Source: Membranipora membranacea (taxonomy: Eukaryota; Bryozoa; Gymnolaemata; Cheilostomatida; Membraniporidae). From it: 64,000 bases of DNA. Shown here in pieces: positions 23,172-35,500 of this stretch (positions are counted from its first letter, which is position 1; each line of letters begins with the position of its first letter). A model generated the notes under the pieces. It ran no database searches and had not been told where the DNA came from. It saw only the letters and a program-made list of their open reading frames with translations. The DNA lies in assembly GCA_914767715.1 (NCBI GenBank), contig OU612069.1:3040001-3104000 (forward strand), written 5' to 3'. The position numbers were made by a program, and so were the translations under genes.

Positions 23172-23750
23172 GATCCAATATATGGATTCCTCATATCTTT
23201 TTACATCTATAGGTCCAAGTTCCTAATCTCTGTGACCATCATGTGAGGAATAATGACCTGAAATAGAAGTGCTCAATTTAATTGTTAGAAACCCTTTATT
23301 TGGGAATCCCTAATTCAGGATGACGTAGGGGCGGAGCTCGCATCATAGCAATTACTAATAATATTAGTGATTTCTGTTGTTGTTTTCTGCTCATGAAATA
23401 CCTTTATAGTGTCTAGTAACCATCTCCTTACTAAACTTGTAGACATTTCAAATCTACTAGAACATGATAATGGAGTGTTCAAGGACACTAAAAGTATTTC
23501 AGGGGAAGAAAACACCAACAGAAAACAACCAGTTTTCAGCTTGTAACATAGCAACGGTGTTAATCTTACTTCCGCCAATACGTAATTCTGAAGCTGAAGG
23601 AGGGATTCCAAAATAAAAGGTTTTCTAACAAACAAAGTGAGCACTTCTATTTCAGGTCATTATTCCTCACATGATTGTCACAGGGATTAGGGATTAGGGA
23701 TTAGGAACTAGATGTAAAAAGACATGAGGAATCCATATATTGGATCAGAT
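23172..23750. repeat. Foldback element, arms about 140 bp
   Basis: 23172-23310 is inverted at about 23610-23750. Shared blocks are GATCCAATATATGGATTCCTCAT, TTTTTACATCTA, TGTGAGGAATAATGACCTG and AAATAGAAGTGCTCA (each shorter than 24 bp and seen on both strands). The right arm contains an extra short tandem, GGGATTA three times, at about 23683-23703. No transposase is present. Confidence 0.7.
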
Positions 23751-23782
23751 TACCTCACATAACCCTCCCAAGGCTCAAATTC

Positions 23783-25516
23783 TTTAAGCTCGGGTGGCTT
23801 GTGGGGGGTAGTACCCTATACCCTTGCCCGCCGCTGCCGGCTACTCTTTTTTCGAAGAGGCAGAGGGGGATCTTTATCATACTTGCCAAGTCTCCCGATT
23901 TAGGCGTGACCCTCCAGATTTTTACACCCACCTCCCACTTTTTGTAAATCTCACTATTTCCTCCAGATTTTAGAGAAAACAGTCCAATCGCAATTTTTTG
24001 ATAGTTATCCAAGCACATGTTGTTGTTGACTAGTTACTGTTAGGGTCTTTGCACACAAAATTGAAAGGAATTATCAAATTAAACAAACCTAACAAATTTA
24101 CCTGTTTTGTTAAGATTCAGCCTATTATTGTAAATGACCAATAGGTAATACACCTGTAATTTGGTGAAGGTCAACTTGTTGCACCCATCCTCCAAAATAA
24201 AATGATTAGTATGCTGATGACAAATGAGGGTGTAGCCAATTCAAAAGCACTGCTATCATTGATATTGAACCCTGTTAATATTTTCAGGTGTATTTGCAAT
24301 GGAAATCTATTGAATTAAAGTTTGAAAATCTTTTTGCAAAATCATTTTTGGAAGATCAATGCATACGGATTGGCTAATGTAAATTAGACCGGAAATGTGT
24401 GCAAAATGCAATGGTCTTACATATGAGGCCACTAAAAAATTCTGACAACCGTTTTTCAACCCATAGTCACCAATATGGAAGACCAGGAGCATACCATCAT
24501 TTTGAGTGGTCTGGTTAAAGAATTGAAAGAATCTGAAGCAGGCCTATTGAGGTGACAAGTCAACATAGTTTGCATGTATAGCAATGGGGAAATAAATAGA
24601 GGTGTTGGACCATAGCATCCTCTCATTACTCACAACACTGACTGTCATTGGTCACAATATAAAGTAGCTAGTCAAGTGCATACCTTTAGTTTTCATTTCC
24701 TTTCAGATCACACATTTTTTAGTATTAATTTTGTACTGTCTACTCTAGTTAAATTTAAGTGAAGGAAAATAGAAACCTAACAATTCCAAAGGTAGGTCCA
24801 CTACAATTTAACAAAGCTCGGACCAAAGACTTTGAAACATATTTAATGTTAGTCAAACAAATATATAGTACCTTATCTGGATTCTTACTGTCTGTGACTG
24901 AGCACATTTTCAGATCTTGATGATGCGTGGGCACTTGTAGCCTGTCTTGACAGGCAAAGGCCCCTGGGACTTACATGCCTCTACTTTGCCAATGGGGTGT
25001 TTGATACTGGACATTGACAATGTAAAGCCATGTATGTAAGAGTCCCAGGGGCCCATGGATTGATTGTAATTGTTTGATATTTTAGTACTAGTACAAACAT
25101 GAAAATATTTGGGGTCAAATATACCTTTTTAGCCCTTCCTAGTGGCTGGAAACGCTCTCAGAGCTTCTGCAGACGAGGCTCCGCCCCGTACCCCGTTGGG
25201 GGGTTCACGCCGCCCCCCAAACCCCCAGGTGGGTGACTCGGGTGCTTCGCACCCTCGAAGCACCACGTTGTGGTGCAGTATCACTGTAAAATGGAATCTC
25301 CCTATTTTGTATTTAGATTACTTGGCAAGTATGATCTTTATACTGCATGCAAGCACACAGTAGACCTCGTGTATTTACTGGCCTGATCCAAACAGACCTG
25401 TCTAGAATGAATGGCTTGCAAGTGCCAAATAAGAAATAACAGCCGGCGCCGGGAATCGAACCTGGATCATAAGATCACAAGTCCATACCCTTAACCGTCA
25501 GACCACTCCTGACTCC
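23783..25516 (-). mobile_element. SINE copy split by a hAT-like insertion
   Basis: The tail part is 23783-23877 and the head part 25342-25516 (head GGAGTCAGGAGTGGTCTGACGG; B box GGTTCGATTCCCGG). Removing 23878-25341 restores a continuous SINE across ATCTTTATACTGCATG. Confidence 0.85.
23878..25333. mobile_element. Non-autonomous hAT-like transposon (1,456 bp)
   Basis: It is flanked by an 8-bp target duplication, ATCTTTAT (23870-23877 and 25334-25341), the length typical of the hAT superfamily. Its ends are inverted: CATACTTGCCAAGT at the left and ACTTGGCAAGTATG at the right. No transposase frame is recognised. Inside are a hairpin near 24958-25055 (CCCCTGGGACTTACAT against ATGTAAGAGTCCCAGGGG) and a conspicuously GC-rich patch at 25143-25275. 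Confidence 0.85.
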
Positions 25517-26616
25517 TTCAGAACACTCCTGTCTGGCTGAATATAAATACCATGCATCATGATTCTTGATTTACGGTGCAGTTGTGGTATTGTAGCTCCG
25601 GATCAAGTTTATTTCTGAAGATCCAGCAAGAAGTCTTGTGTTTTAAAATAACACGTAAGAAAATTTTCCTTGTGTCATTTACCAATAACTCGCAAATTTA
25701 CAAATTGAAACATGATCTTCCATAAACGTTAAAAATCTGTAGAGCATTTCAAACATTTAAGATGGACAACAATTTCACATCCACATTCACAGGAATGAAT
25801 CTACTCTCAGTACTCTCAATATTACTTTTAACTGAAATATTACAGCAAAACTGGAATATTTTGGATGGAAATGAAAGCATAATACATACTTTGAACTGCC
25901 AAAGCATAAATAACTATAACCTATCAAAATTTTCCCTCATGATATTGTAAATTAACTTCCTGAATCGGACAATTTGGTTTTTAATTGCCTTGATATATTG
26001 ACTTTCTTCTTTCAAGCACCATCAGTTGAAGTGGAAATAATACTTAAAGTATATTGCTGCGGATTAAGCCAGCAATTAGATTTGACTGCAATATCCAATT
26101 TAATAACTAATATGATCTGGTGTCAGTTTCTATTTTTCATTTATTTCTATTTTCAAGTAGGTATCACAATCAGCCAATGTAGCATCAAGTCCCCGACTAG
26201 GAGTGTTGAAGTTGACTTAAGCTAAGCTCATACTTAGCATGTGCCAATTTGATTCTCAGTCGAGTGCTTAGTTCAACCAGCAATACAAACATGGCCAATC
26301 ACATATTATCATAGACCTCAAAGTTAAATAGGGCGGTCGATAAGAACTAGTGCAAAGAAAGAATTCACTGTTATTTCGAATTCCTTTCAATGCCGACATA
26401 TCTTACATGTAGGCAAGTACAACAAAAAAACCAACGCCGGCTGATGACAAATCTGTTCTTTTACAAAGATACAATTGAGCTGCCCCCTTAAGCCATATAT
26501 TAGTTTTATTACATAAGGGCTTAAGTAATTGAAGAACAGGATAAAAATTAGGAAATCGGTGTTTTAGGTTCATTAGTGAGATTTAACCTTGATATATTGA
26601 CTATTGCTTTTTTAAG

Positions 26617-27453
26617 ATTCTGCAAGTGTCAGTTCATGTGACCTCAGTGAAGGATGGTATTATAACTCATCGAGGGAGACTTGTGTCAAGAATTTCTTCA
26701 CTAAAGTGTTCCATCGGGAAGCTGTTGAGGCATGCCAGACCAAGAGAGCAAAGTTCCCAGTAATTCGAAATCTACAGACCTTAGATGTCTATGATAATTT
26801 GTCGAACAACAACAACCCAAGTAAGCTCACAAATCTCACATATTATTTCATCACTTTTTTACAGTTTGCGAAAACAGGAAGATTAAAGTGTCACCATGCA
26901 CAGGCTAGTTTCAGGCATATAAACTTTGAAGCCTAGAAAATAAAAAAACTTCTACATTTCAATTCATTATCAAGAGCAATAAAGAATTGTTTTTATTCTC
27001 TACAATATAATATACAATTTGATCCATACTGCAATGACTTTCCTCCTCTGATGATTATGAGACATCTTAAAATCATGCTGAGAATACATGAATCTCAAAG
27101 ATCATTTACCCAAAACTAGCAAGTGAGTTGTGAGGTTATAATTATGGCAACATATTCTGTGTCATAAGGCAAAAATACAAACACAAGTTGAGCTGAGGAG
27201 ATATGCTTATGTTGTTATTCATTCAGCGTGGAACACACAAGCTAGCGGGATGTGGACAGATGCTATGCTTATCTCTGGTATTATTAAGTCCTATCAATGG
27301 ACTGATGGCTCTAATGTTACTGACGATATGTGGTCTCCCGGTGAGCCAGGTAGTAGAGAGTGTACACAACTTTGGTATCATCACATGGCACTGGACGATC
27401 TGGATTGTACTGTCAAGCAAAACTATGTTTGCGAGAAATCATCTCTACTCTAA
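26617..27453 (+). CDS. C-type lectin domain gene, 5'-truncated (centre)
   Basis: Two exons, 26617-26820 and 27227-27453, with GT-AG borders and matching phase 1, code a complete CTLD: SCDLSEGWYYN, EACQTKRAKF, MWTDAMLISG, YQWTDGSN, SPGEPGSRECTQLW, NYVCEK and a TAA at 27451-27453. The sequence is clearly diverged from the two full genes. No signal or PAN exon lies upstream: the duplication ends at 26347 and the loop beyond is repeats. It is therefore either a fragment or a gene using an unrecognised 5' exon. The sugar-binding motif is again non-standard (EPG). Confidence 0.6.
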
Positions 27454-28471
27454 TTTTCAAGCCATGAGATAAAGGACTGACTCATGATACAAGTCAATGA
27501 AGTGCTTCCATCTCAAAAACAATGAACCCGACAGTCGGATCTGTGTGTTTGTGGTAGTTATTACAGGGAGTTACAGAGAGGGAGTGGAAACGAAATGTAG
27601 CCTGTGACTTAACAAGGCTGTTTCCAAGGGTTGTACTAATATGGTCCCTCTATTAAAATTCATTTAAGTCCTCAGTCTTTTTATATGTCTGTCTCCAGTT
27701 GAAAATTATTAAAATATTTGAGATGTTTACTCAATGGTATATTCAAACACCCAGAGACAAAATATCATGATGTAAATCACCACAAGTGTAGATGAGACAT
27801 AGCTAGTAATATAGTAACCACTTTTGCAGGGTATTGAATTATAATTCCAATGCAAATGTTTGATGGGGGATAGAGAGACTGAAAATAAATCATTCATTCA
27901 CCATTTAAAAACCATGTGAGGAACTTAGACCAGATAAAAGTAGTGAAAGTACTTAAATAAGCCCTTTCTAACACCTAAGTGACAATGGGAGGCATAACAT
28001 ACCACGTTTGACTGATGAAAACCGCTATTGATTACCAAATTATGAGGCAAATTTATGGCCATGTCTGCAGCTGAACTTTCCCTTCCCATATGAGTAGCAG
28101 AGGGCTTTGGAGTCCCAGGTAAAACTAGACTATAGTTTGAAACATGGACTATACCTGAGTGCTATCTATATCTCTCTGCTACTTAGTTTAGTTTCTTTTC
28201 AAGAGGTTCAAACACTTTAGGAAATTTGTGGTAGAGCCCATCTTGATAAATGGGATTTCACAACTATGCTCTTGCTGATTGGACAGTTCATCAAAATGAT
28301 TACAGCAACTCAAGTTGTACTTCTCTTTGGCAGGAAGTCACTCTCTGCAGTCTCTGCTCTGATTGGCTGTGGTCATGAAAAACCTTTGCTGATAAAGAGA
28401 GGACAATTACCAGTGGAGACAAACAACAATTTGAAATGAGAGGCCGTTTCCACTCCTTTTTCAAACTCCTT
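27454..28471. other. Spacer, nothing recognised
   Basis: Noncoding sequence downstream of the central lectin exons. No RNA gene or repeat is seen apart from short AT-rich runs. Confidence 0.35.
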
Positions 28472-29418
28472 GCTTAGAGATTGAGTTCATAGTAAAATTT
28501 GATTTTCTTCGATATATGACTAGTCTAAACTGACTTTTTACGTCACGCCATACAACACATTTTTTTTGTGAAGCCGTGAAAATATGTGAATTTTCAATCA
28601 TTAATTCAGAACAGATCATAGGATCGAAACAAAATTAATTATGATTTTCCCTTAGAGTACACTTCAAATGTCATACATATTGACTTTCAACATATTAGCT
28701 TGCATATTGCGAAAACAGTGGACTCTCGAATACACCTGATTTTTTCACAACTTTTGCATAACGTCAAATGTGCTGTCAAAATGACCATTATTGTGGCCAA
28801 ACAAAGTTTTTTTGAAAGTTCTCACATACGAAGCCGCTTTTATTACCCATGGTGCACGCAGGAAATGCCAATAGATTTTTTCACTGCATCTTCGTTTTTC
28901 TTGAATTTAACGCAAAAGAATGGCCAAAAACACCTCAAAAGTCCCAAAAAATAGCTGGTTTTTGGCATTCTTTAGCGTTAAATTCAAGAAAAACAAAGAT
29001 GCAGGGAAAAAATATTTTGGCATTTCCTGTGTGCACCATGGCTAATGAAAGCGGCTTCGTATGTGAGAACTTTCAAAAAAACTTTGTTTGGCCACAATAA
29101 TGGTCATTTGGACAGCACATTTGATGTTATGCAAAAGTTGCAAAAAATATTAGCTATATTCGAGAGTCTACTGTTTTCGCAACATGCAAGCTAATTTGTT
29201 GAAAGTTAATAGGTATGGCATTTGAAGTGTACTCTAAGGGAAAATCATAATTAATTTTGTTTCGAGCCTATGATCTGTTCTGAATTAATGATTGAAATTT
29301 CACATATTTTCACGGCTTCACAAAAAAAAATGCATTGTATGGCGTGACGTAAAAAGTCAGTTTAGACTAGTCATATATAAAAGAAAATCAAATTTTACGA
29401 TAAACGCAATCTCTAAGT
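28472..29418. repeat. 945-bp near-perfect palindrome
   Basis: The two halves meet near 28948 with almost no loop; the inner stem is TTTTCTTGAATTTAACGC facing GCGTTAAATTCAAGAAAA. Matching blocks run outwards through CTCACATACGAAGCCGC, GGCCAAACAAAGTTTTTTTG and CATGATCTGTTC-like sequences to the ends (CTTAGAGATTG). Mismatches are scattered. The chance frames at 28700-29100 are halves of the palindrome, not genes. It is probably a foldback transposon. Confidence 0.85.
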
Positions 29419-30004
29419 ATGCATTCCACCTGGTTTAAAATTCCATGCATTTAATTTGACTCCCCCATCTGCTTTGACAAAAACAGCGTTTTCTGCCTCA
29501 TTTCCTCCCTAAAATGACACAACGTCATTGAATCAAGTTTTTGTTTAGGTTTTCATTTTCAGTAGCTCGGCAGCTTTCCAACGGTATATGATATGTTGAT
29601 ATTGGGATCGGTCTTTGACATTACCTTAATGTGTGTATCGATGAATTGTCAATTCTGCTTCATCGTAATTTTTGTTATGCCAAAAGTAATCTTATGCTTG
29701 CAACAGTGAAAACGGATGAAACACTTATGATGAGGCCAATGAAAGAAAATAAATCTGAGAGATAGTTTCTGAAATGCTGTGTACCAATATGTGCTCATTG
29801 AAGATCTACGATTATCAAGTTCTAAATATCCAACTTTTTTAGTTTGTGTCATTTGTAAAACAATTGCAATCACTTGTATAATTTTAGACATAAGAACAGT
29901 TCCCGCTATCATTATAATGATAATCATGTAGATGCACTGTCCAAGTACCAGTTTCCGTAGATCTCCCATCAGTTGACTCCCATACTATGCATTATTCTGT
30001 TATT

Positions 30005-30214
30005 GTGTGGAATGTGGACAGATGCTATGATTATCACTGGCACTACTATGTCCTCCCAATGGTCTGATGGCTCTTATGTTACAAATGAAATTTGGGCACT
30101 AAATGAGCCATATGGAAATGCAGACTGTTACTCAACTCCACTACCTTTATGCTACTAGATGATAGGTATTGTTGTGGTATGAAAGAATATGTTTTAGAGA
30201 AACCTGCTCAGTAG
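30005..30214 (+). pseudogene. Decayed second lectin exon
   Basis: It keeps MWTDAMIITGTTMSSQWSDG and EPYGNADC, then shifts frame by one base. The rest (TTFMLLDDRYCCGMKEYV and LEKPAQ plus TAG) reads in another frame. The final conserved cysteine is now leucine. No partner exon is found upstream within the segment. Confidence 0.8.
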
Positions 30215-30534
30215 GCATGGATACAAAACCATTTGATTCAGTCTATTGAATACAAACGATGATAGTTTGAGCAATGAGTGACCTGACGACTGTTGGTGGG
30301 TTAAGCAGTTTGTCAGACTATGTTGGTTGTATTTATTTGAAAGCGTGACTTATCTAGTGTTAAAATATGTTTTGAGTTCATTCATTTTTATTTTTAAAAA
30401 TATGCATCATTTAATATTATTTTGAGCACAGAAAAGCTGATTTGAATTTGAATTATTTATCCAAAAATTTGTATCCGTGCATTTGTGTGACAATATTCCT
30501 TTATAAAAGATTTACAATAATTGAATTACTAGTT

Positions 30535-30961
30535 TTAGTTCTGTATAGTTTGTTGGTTAAGGGGAACAATTTGTGTCACTGGTATGATACCACTTGGTAG
30601 AGCAGTGAAGAAAATATTATGATCACTAAAATACAAAGGCTTCCCATCCACAGTCCGGTCCAGTCTTGTGTTGGGGGAGGGTAGCGGTTTGAGAACGTAC
30701 TCTCCAGAGAACGGGTTATTGACAACTATAGTTCTCAAAGACCCCTGGATGGTTTTGATTGTTATTAACTTCTAACATCCTTGATGTTAGAAGGCTGAGT
30801 ATGTCCAATATATCATTGTTCGTGATTTTCGAGGGTGTTGGTTGAAGTTGATCTGATATTAGTTGTTCGTCGATACGGTGAAGCCAGGATAATTCTTTTG
30901 CGATGAGAGCAGAATTTGAACCAAGAACCTCTCGTTTGATAGCCAGAACAACAATGAACAA
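30535..30961 (-). CDS. Unidentified ORF pair (right copy)
   Basis: Two frames on the minus strand, mirrored at 20762-21187. The first runs 30961-30716; the second, 30738-30535, contains GEYVLKPLPSPNTRLDRTVD and PLNQQTIQN and is open here although broken on the left. They overlap by about 20 bp in different frames, which suggests a frameshifted single ancestor. No domain is recognised. Confidence 0.3.
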
Positions 30962-31289
30962 ATGAATTTTTGTCTCACATCAGAAGACAGGTTATTACAT
31001 GCACGGTTGTTGGATAGACTACTCCTAATAGAATAGAAATGTTGAATATATTCAAAATATAACCTTTCTAATAATCATATTACTTTATTGATCGTAGGCT
31101 GCAGGCTTGAAGCCATCAATGTAGAAGTTGCATTATGAATCTTTATGATAATTTCCTTCTTTTTCCGTTTCCGTGCTAAAAGAGTTCATAAGAATCCTGT
31201 TCCCGAATCCGCATATGACAGGAACAATATATACGTCCATTCTAACTTATTAACTTAAAGATAACATCAAATTTCCTTTTTTCACCCTT

Positions 31290-31375
31290 TCTGCCTCTTC
31301 GATATAAAGGTTTCCAGGTTTCCAGCGGGTATGGGTGTAGGGTGCGGCAAGGTATTGGTCCCAGTACCTATACTC
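31290..31375 (+). mobile_element. SINE tail fragment (right arm)
   Basis: Mirror of 20344-20430; it contains CTGCCTCTTCGATATAAAGG and GGGTATGGGTGTAGGGTGCGG. Confidence 0.6.
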
Positions 31376-32502
31376 AAATATGCTTTAACAAGGGAACGGA
31401 AACGAATAATAGATCGGGTAAAAAATTTTCATAGATGAAATAAAACTTCATAACCACCTCCACAATTTATGGAATTTCACCTGTCAGTCAGTGATGTCTC
31501 TCTTAATCATGTTATATAATTGACAGAATGTTTACACACTATTTACTGATACTACTTAATGTTGTTTGAGTCATGAAATCATGGAGCGATCAGGTAGATA
31601 ATTGTCAGGATCACACCTAAAGAGCTATTCCCAACAAAAGACTCAGCTGTATGTATTAGGTTATGAAACATGGGTCTAACTTGGAGTAACGCTTTCACAG
31701 TTCTATTATGTAACCGCCAAAGATGGGATTACGATTTTAAGGACCTACAAAGTCGAAAAAACATTGTTGAAACTAAAATAAGAACTAAATCTTGTTGCTA
31801 GAGATGGATTATCAAATATAGTACAAGTGCAATGAAACTCTCAGATCGAGAAGCCGTTTCAGCAACCAGAAGTGACATCTCAATCATTTGGTTTGCTTGG
31901 CCGTCGTTGTATGTGTTTGTCAAACATATGGGGATGTAACAAAAAGGCTTAATATGTTGCTCAGTGCAGGGGGCACCATCATAGGAGCACTTTCTCTCGC
32001 AAGTTAAACCAATACTCTGGTAGTGCTTTGTAAAACAAAGTTACATATTGCTGAATTATATAATAAGCGAGGCCATAAATGTCAATTACTGAGTTATTTC
32101 TTCATTCCCTGTGATGTGTTCAGCATTTAAGCCGCTTGAATCATCTGAATCTTCCACACATCCTCTTCAGACAAAGAATAGAGAAATTAATCAAATTGAC
32201 TTGCAATGAAAGCATTTATCAAGGTGATGCGATCAAGAGCAGGATTTTATGGTTGTATTGATCTGAGTCTATTGAAATCTATTCAAATATAAATTGTTCA
32301 TCAAGAACTTGTTTATTTAATTTCCTTTCTCAATGCAGAACTCACCACTCTTTTTGTGATCTTACAATAATATTTTTAGCTATCATCTGCAAAATCAATT
32401 TCAATTCCTTGCATGAAGGAGCAGAGCACTTTGAATAAAATTGCCAACTTCACATATTCTCACATCTATTTCAACATTGACTGACAGATCAAGAAGGAGA
32501 AC

Positions 32503-35500
32503 ATGGGCGGAGAAAAGCCAAACATTTTACTTCACCTAATTTTGCTTCTTTCCCATGTAGGTATAAACACTTATAACACATTACTAGTATTACGTAATAT
32601 GTACTCACCAATGTATGTATACTGATACCTTGGAGTCAGGAGTGGTCTAAAGGTTAAGGGTGCGGACATGTGATCTTTGAGGTCCAAGTTCAATTCCCGG
32701 TGCCGGGGGTCATTTCTGATTTGGTACTGGCACACCATTCATCCTAGCCAGGTCCTTGCAGAACGGGACTAAAAATACCGTATGTCCACTGTGTGTATGC
32801 ACACCCAACACACAGCAAAAAGAACCCCCTTTGCCTCTTCGATATAAAGAGTACCCGGATTTCCAACGGGCATGGGTATAGGGTGCGGCATGAGTACTAT
32901 GGGTCCAAGTACCTGTACCCAAGAGAGAATAACTCTCTCCGCTTCAAAGATGATGATGATACCTTGTGGTGGTTATGACATTCATCAAATGGCAATCAAT
33001 TCGCTAATAGATTCATAATGTTTTGTAAGAGCTACTCCTCCTCCCAAACTTAAGTGTGGAGTGTAAATTGAGAAAAATCACATCAATACATTGTTCAATT
33101 TTGTTTGCTCAACCTCATCCATTTTCTCTTTTTTTTTTTAAATGGGCCAGTATCCAGCCAGAATCATGATGCTACAGACTCAAGGGTTTGCTATGACCAT
33201 TCACTGCATCAGAAGCGAGAGTGTCATAGAAACACTGCATAATCTGACCATTATCAGATGTGCAGCAAGATGTGCTTCAACCGAAGGATGTAGAGGGTTT
33301 GGGTATGTTAGAGACTCATCCTCATGTCGACTTGGATCAGTGATAGTTGAGTCTGGATCAAGTGACTCAAACTGTGAAGCAGGTGAATCTGTGAGTCTGG
33401 CAGGTAAGCATTTGCTATTTCTGTCTTGTGGGTTCAACTCTGTCGGTGAATGTTCAAATTTTCATCTGCCTGATTTGTGCTCGATCTGGTTAGGGCTAGA
33501 ATTACAGTAAGGATATGAATTTTTGAATAAAACTAGGTTACCTCCCAAAAATGACTCATTTATAGTCTGTAAAAAGTCAAAAGTAATAGCTACTTTAAGT
33601 GCATGCAAAAAAGAGAAAGAACCAGACAGCAACAGATGACATGTTTTTGCTTTTATATGGAGAAAACCAACTGATGGCATCGTAGGGGTAATTGGATGCT
33701 CTGATGAAACGAATCATTTGTAGCTGATAACGCAGTCCAAAACAGTAAAAACCACAACCCACGAAATAATTGTTGCAATCATGCGGAAGCTAACTCAGAA
33801 GAGGGAGGCGTTTGATATTTTATGATTTGATTATTATTGATAACATAATACTACTTTTGGGAGTAACACTGAAATGCTAACAACCAACTTGCTGCATATA
33901 TTGATTCGGTTCGCATTAGTGTGAAGTTGATGACATCACAGACTATACAAAAGAAATCTTTGAATCTGTCATCAATTCATGGTTATTTGCAAACAAGATA
34001 AATTTGCAAAAATTTGCAATTTATCTTGGTTTGTACCAACTTTCATTAAAATCCTTGCAGCGGATCAAATGACACTAGCTGTTAGTAACCTGCCATTGAA
34101 AACATAAACATATAAACATAGAAAACTAATCTCATTATTTCAAAAGTTTATCAAGTTAAAGGAAAATGGTTGGTTTTATGACAAAAGCTTTATATGTGCT
34201 ATTCATTAAACGGTGTTTTTAATTCAATATCCTGCTCATCATGTAGAGTAAAATTGTTGCTTTTACTGCACACATCTATATTTATGGTTTATTAATTACA
34301 TTTCCTTAAGAATTTTCTACATCTGATGAAATGAAATTCAATCTGTTCACTCTGTGTGATATGCCGGCTCGACTGATTACAAGTTCTTATAAGCAGTAGG
34401 CCACAGAGTTTTGGTATGGCTATCAACCACTTCAAAGCTTATTTTTGTGGTACCCAGCTCAGGATGTTTTTTCATTACTCTTTGCATCTTTCGAAAGGTG
34501 ATAATGTGAACAGAATATAACTGTGTACAAATAGAAATGGAAACTGAAAAGCTATGAAATTTTATATTGCAATAAAGAATTATAGCTAAATTATAAAATA
34601 AAAGGAAGGATGTTTGAGATTGCCCCTCAAGAACTAGTTGGAAAATTTTTTGTAGCACAATTTTCCTACTACATAATAAATGACCCTGAGGTATTCTATA
34701 GAAGTGGGTCACATTACAATAGGATGTTTAATTCACTTGTGTTTACAAACTCTTTGGGTTATATATCAGCTTTACTTCAATTTTTAAGTTTTCAATTTCC
34801 ATATTAATTGCATGACTGTATGGCTAGAAATTGAAAGGATAATGATTCATTGTGAAAGAAGAGATTGTATTTATTTCACTTTATAATGACACAAAGTTTT
34901 CTTTGCCCGCATTGCAGATGGTGCAATTGTTGGCTCATGTGACCTCAGTGATGGATGGTATCACAACTCAGTCAGAGATACATGTATCAAGATGTTCTTA
35001 ACCATACTGAACCGTCAGGAGGCTGTAGAGGATTGTCAGACAAGGGGAGCAAAGTTACCGACCCTCCAAAATCTACAGACCAGAGATATCTATGTTACTT
35101 TGATGAATGGCAACAATCAAGGTGAGCCAGCCAATGTGTTTTTCTGATTAGCTGATGGGTTGGAGAGAGACAATACCTGGTCAGATGCTCCTAAAATTAC
35201 TTACCATTATTCAGTTTCAGTTTCACTTACAGTGTGTTACAAAGGGTTATTTCGTTGACCTGGCATGGGCTCGCTTTCCTAGCCGACAGCCAACCAGGTA
35301 GCAGCAAATATATTTGCTAAGCTGAGTCAAAACAGCAGATGGCTTCAAGACTACAGAACAAGAATGATGATTGGCCTAAAAAACTACAAAAAAACCAATG
35401 CAAATGTGTTTATGATTGAAATAAGGTGACGGCTTTACGTACATCATACTCTTCCCTGGAAAATAAAACAAAGAAACTAGTATAACTTCTGTAGATCACA

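Noticed and set aside
28700-29100. Overlapping frames of 83-84 codons
   Set aside because: They are the two halves of the 945-bp palindrome read on one strand and have no domain or codon signal.
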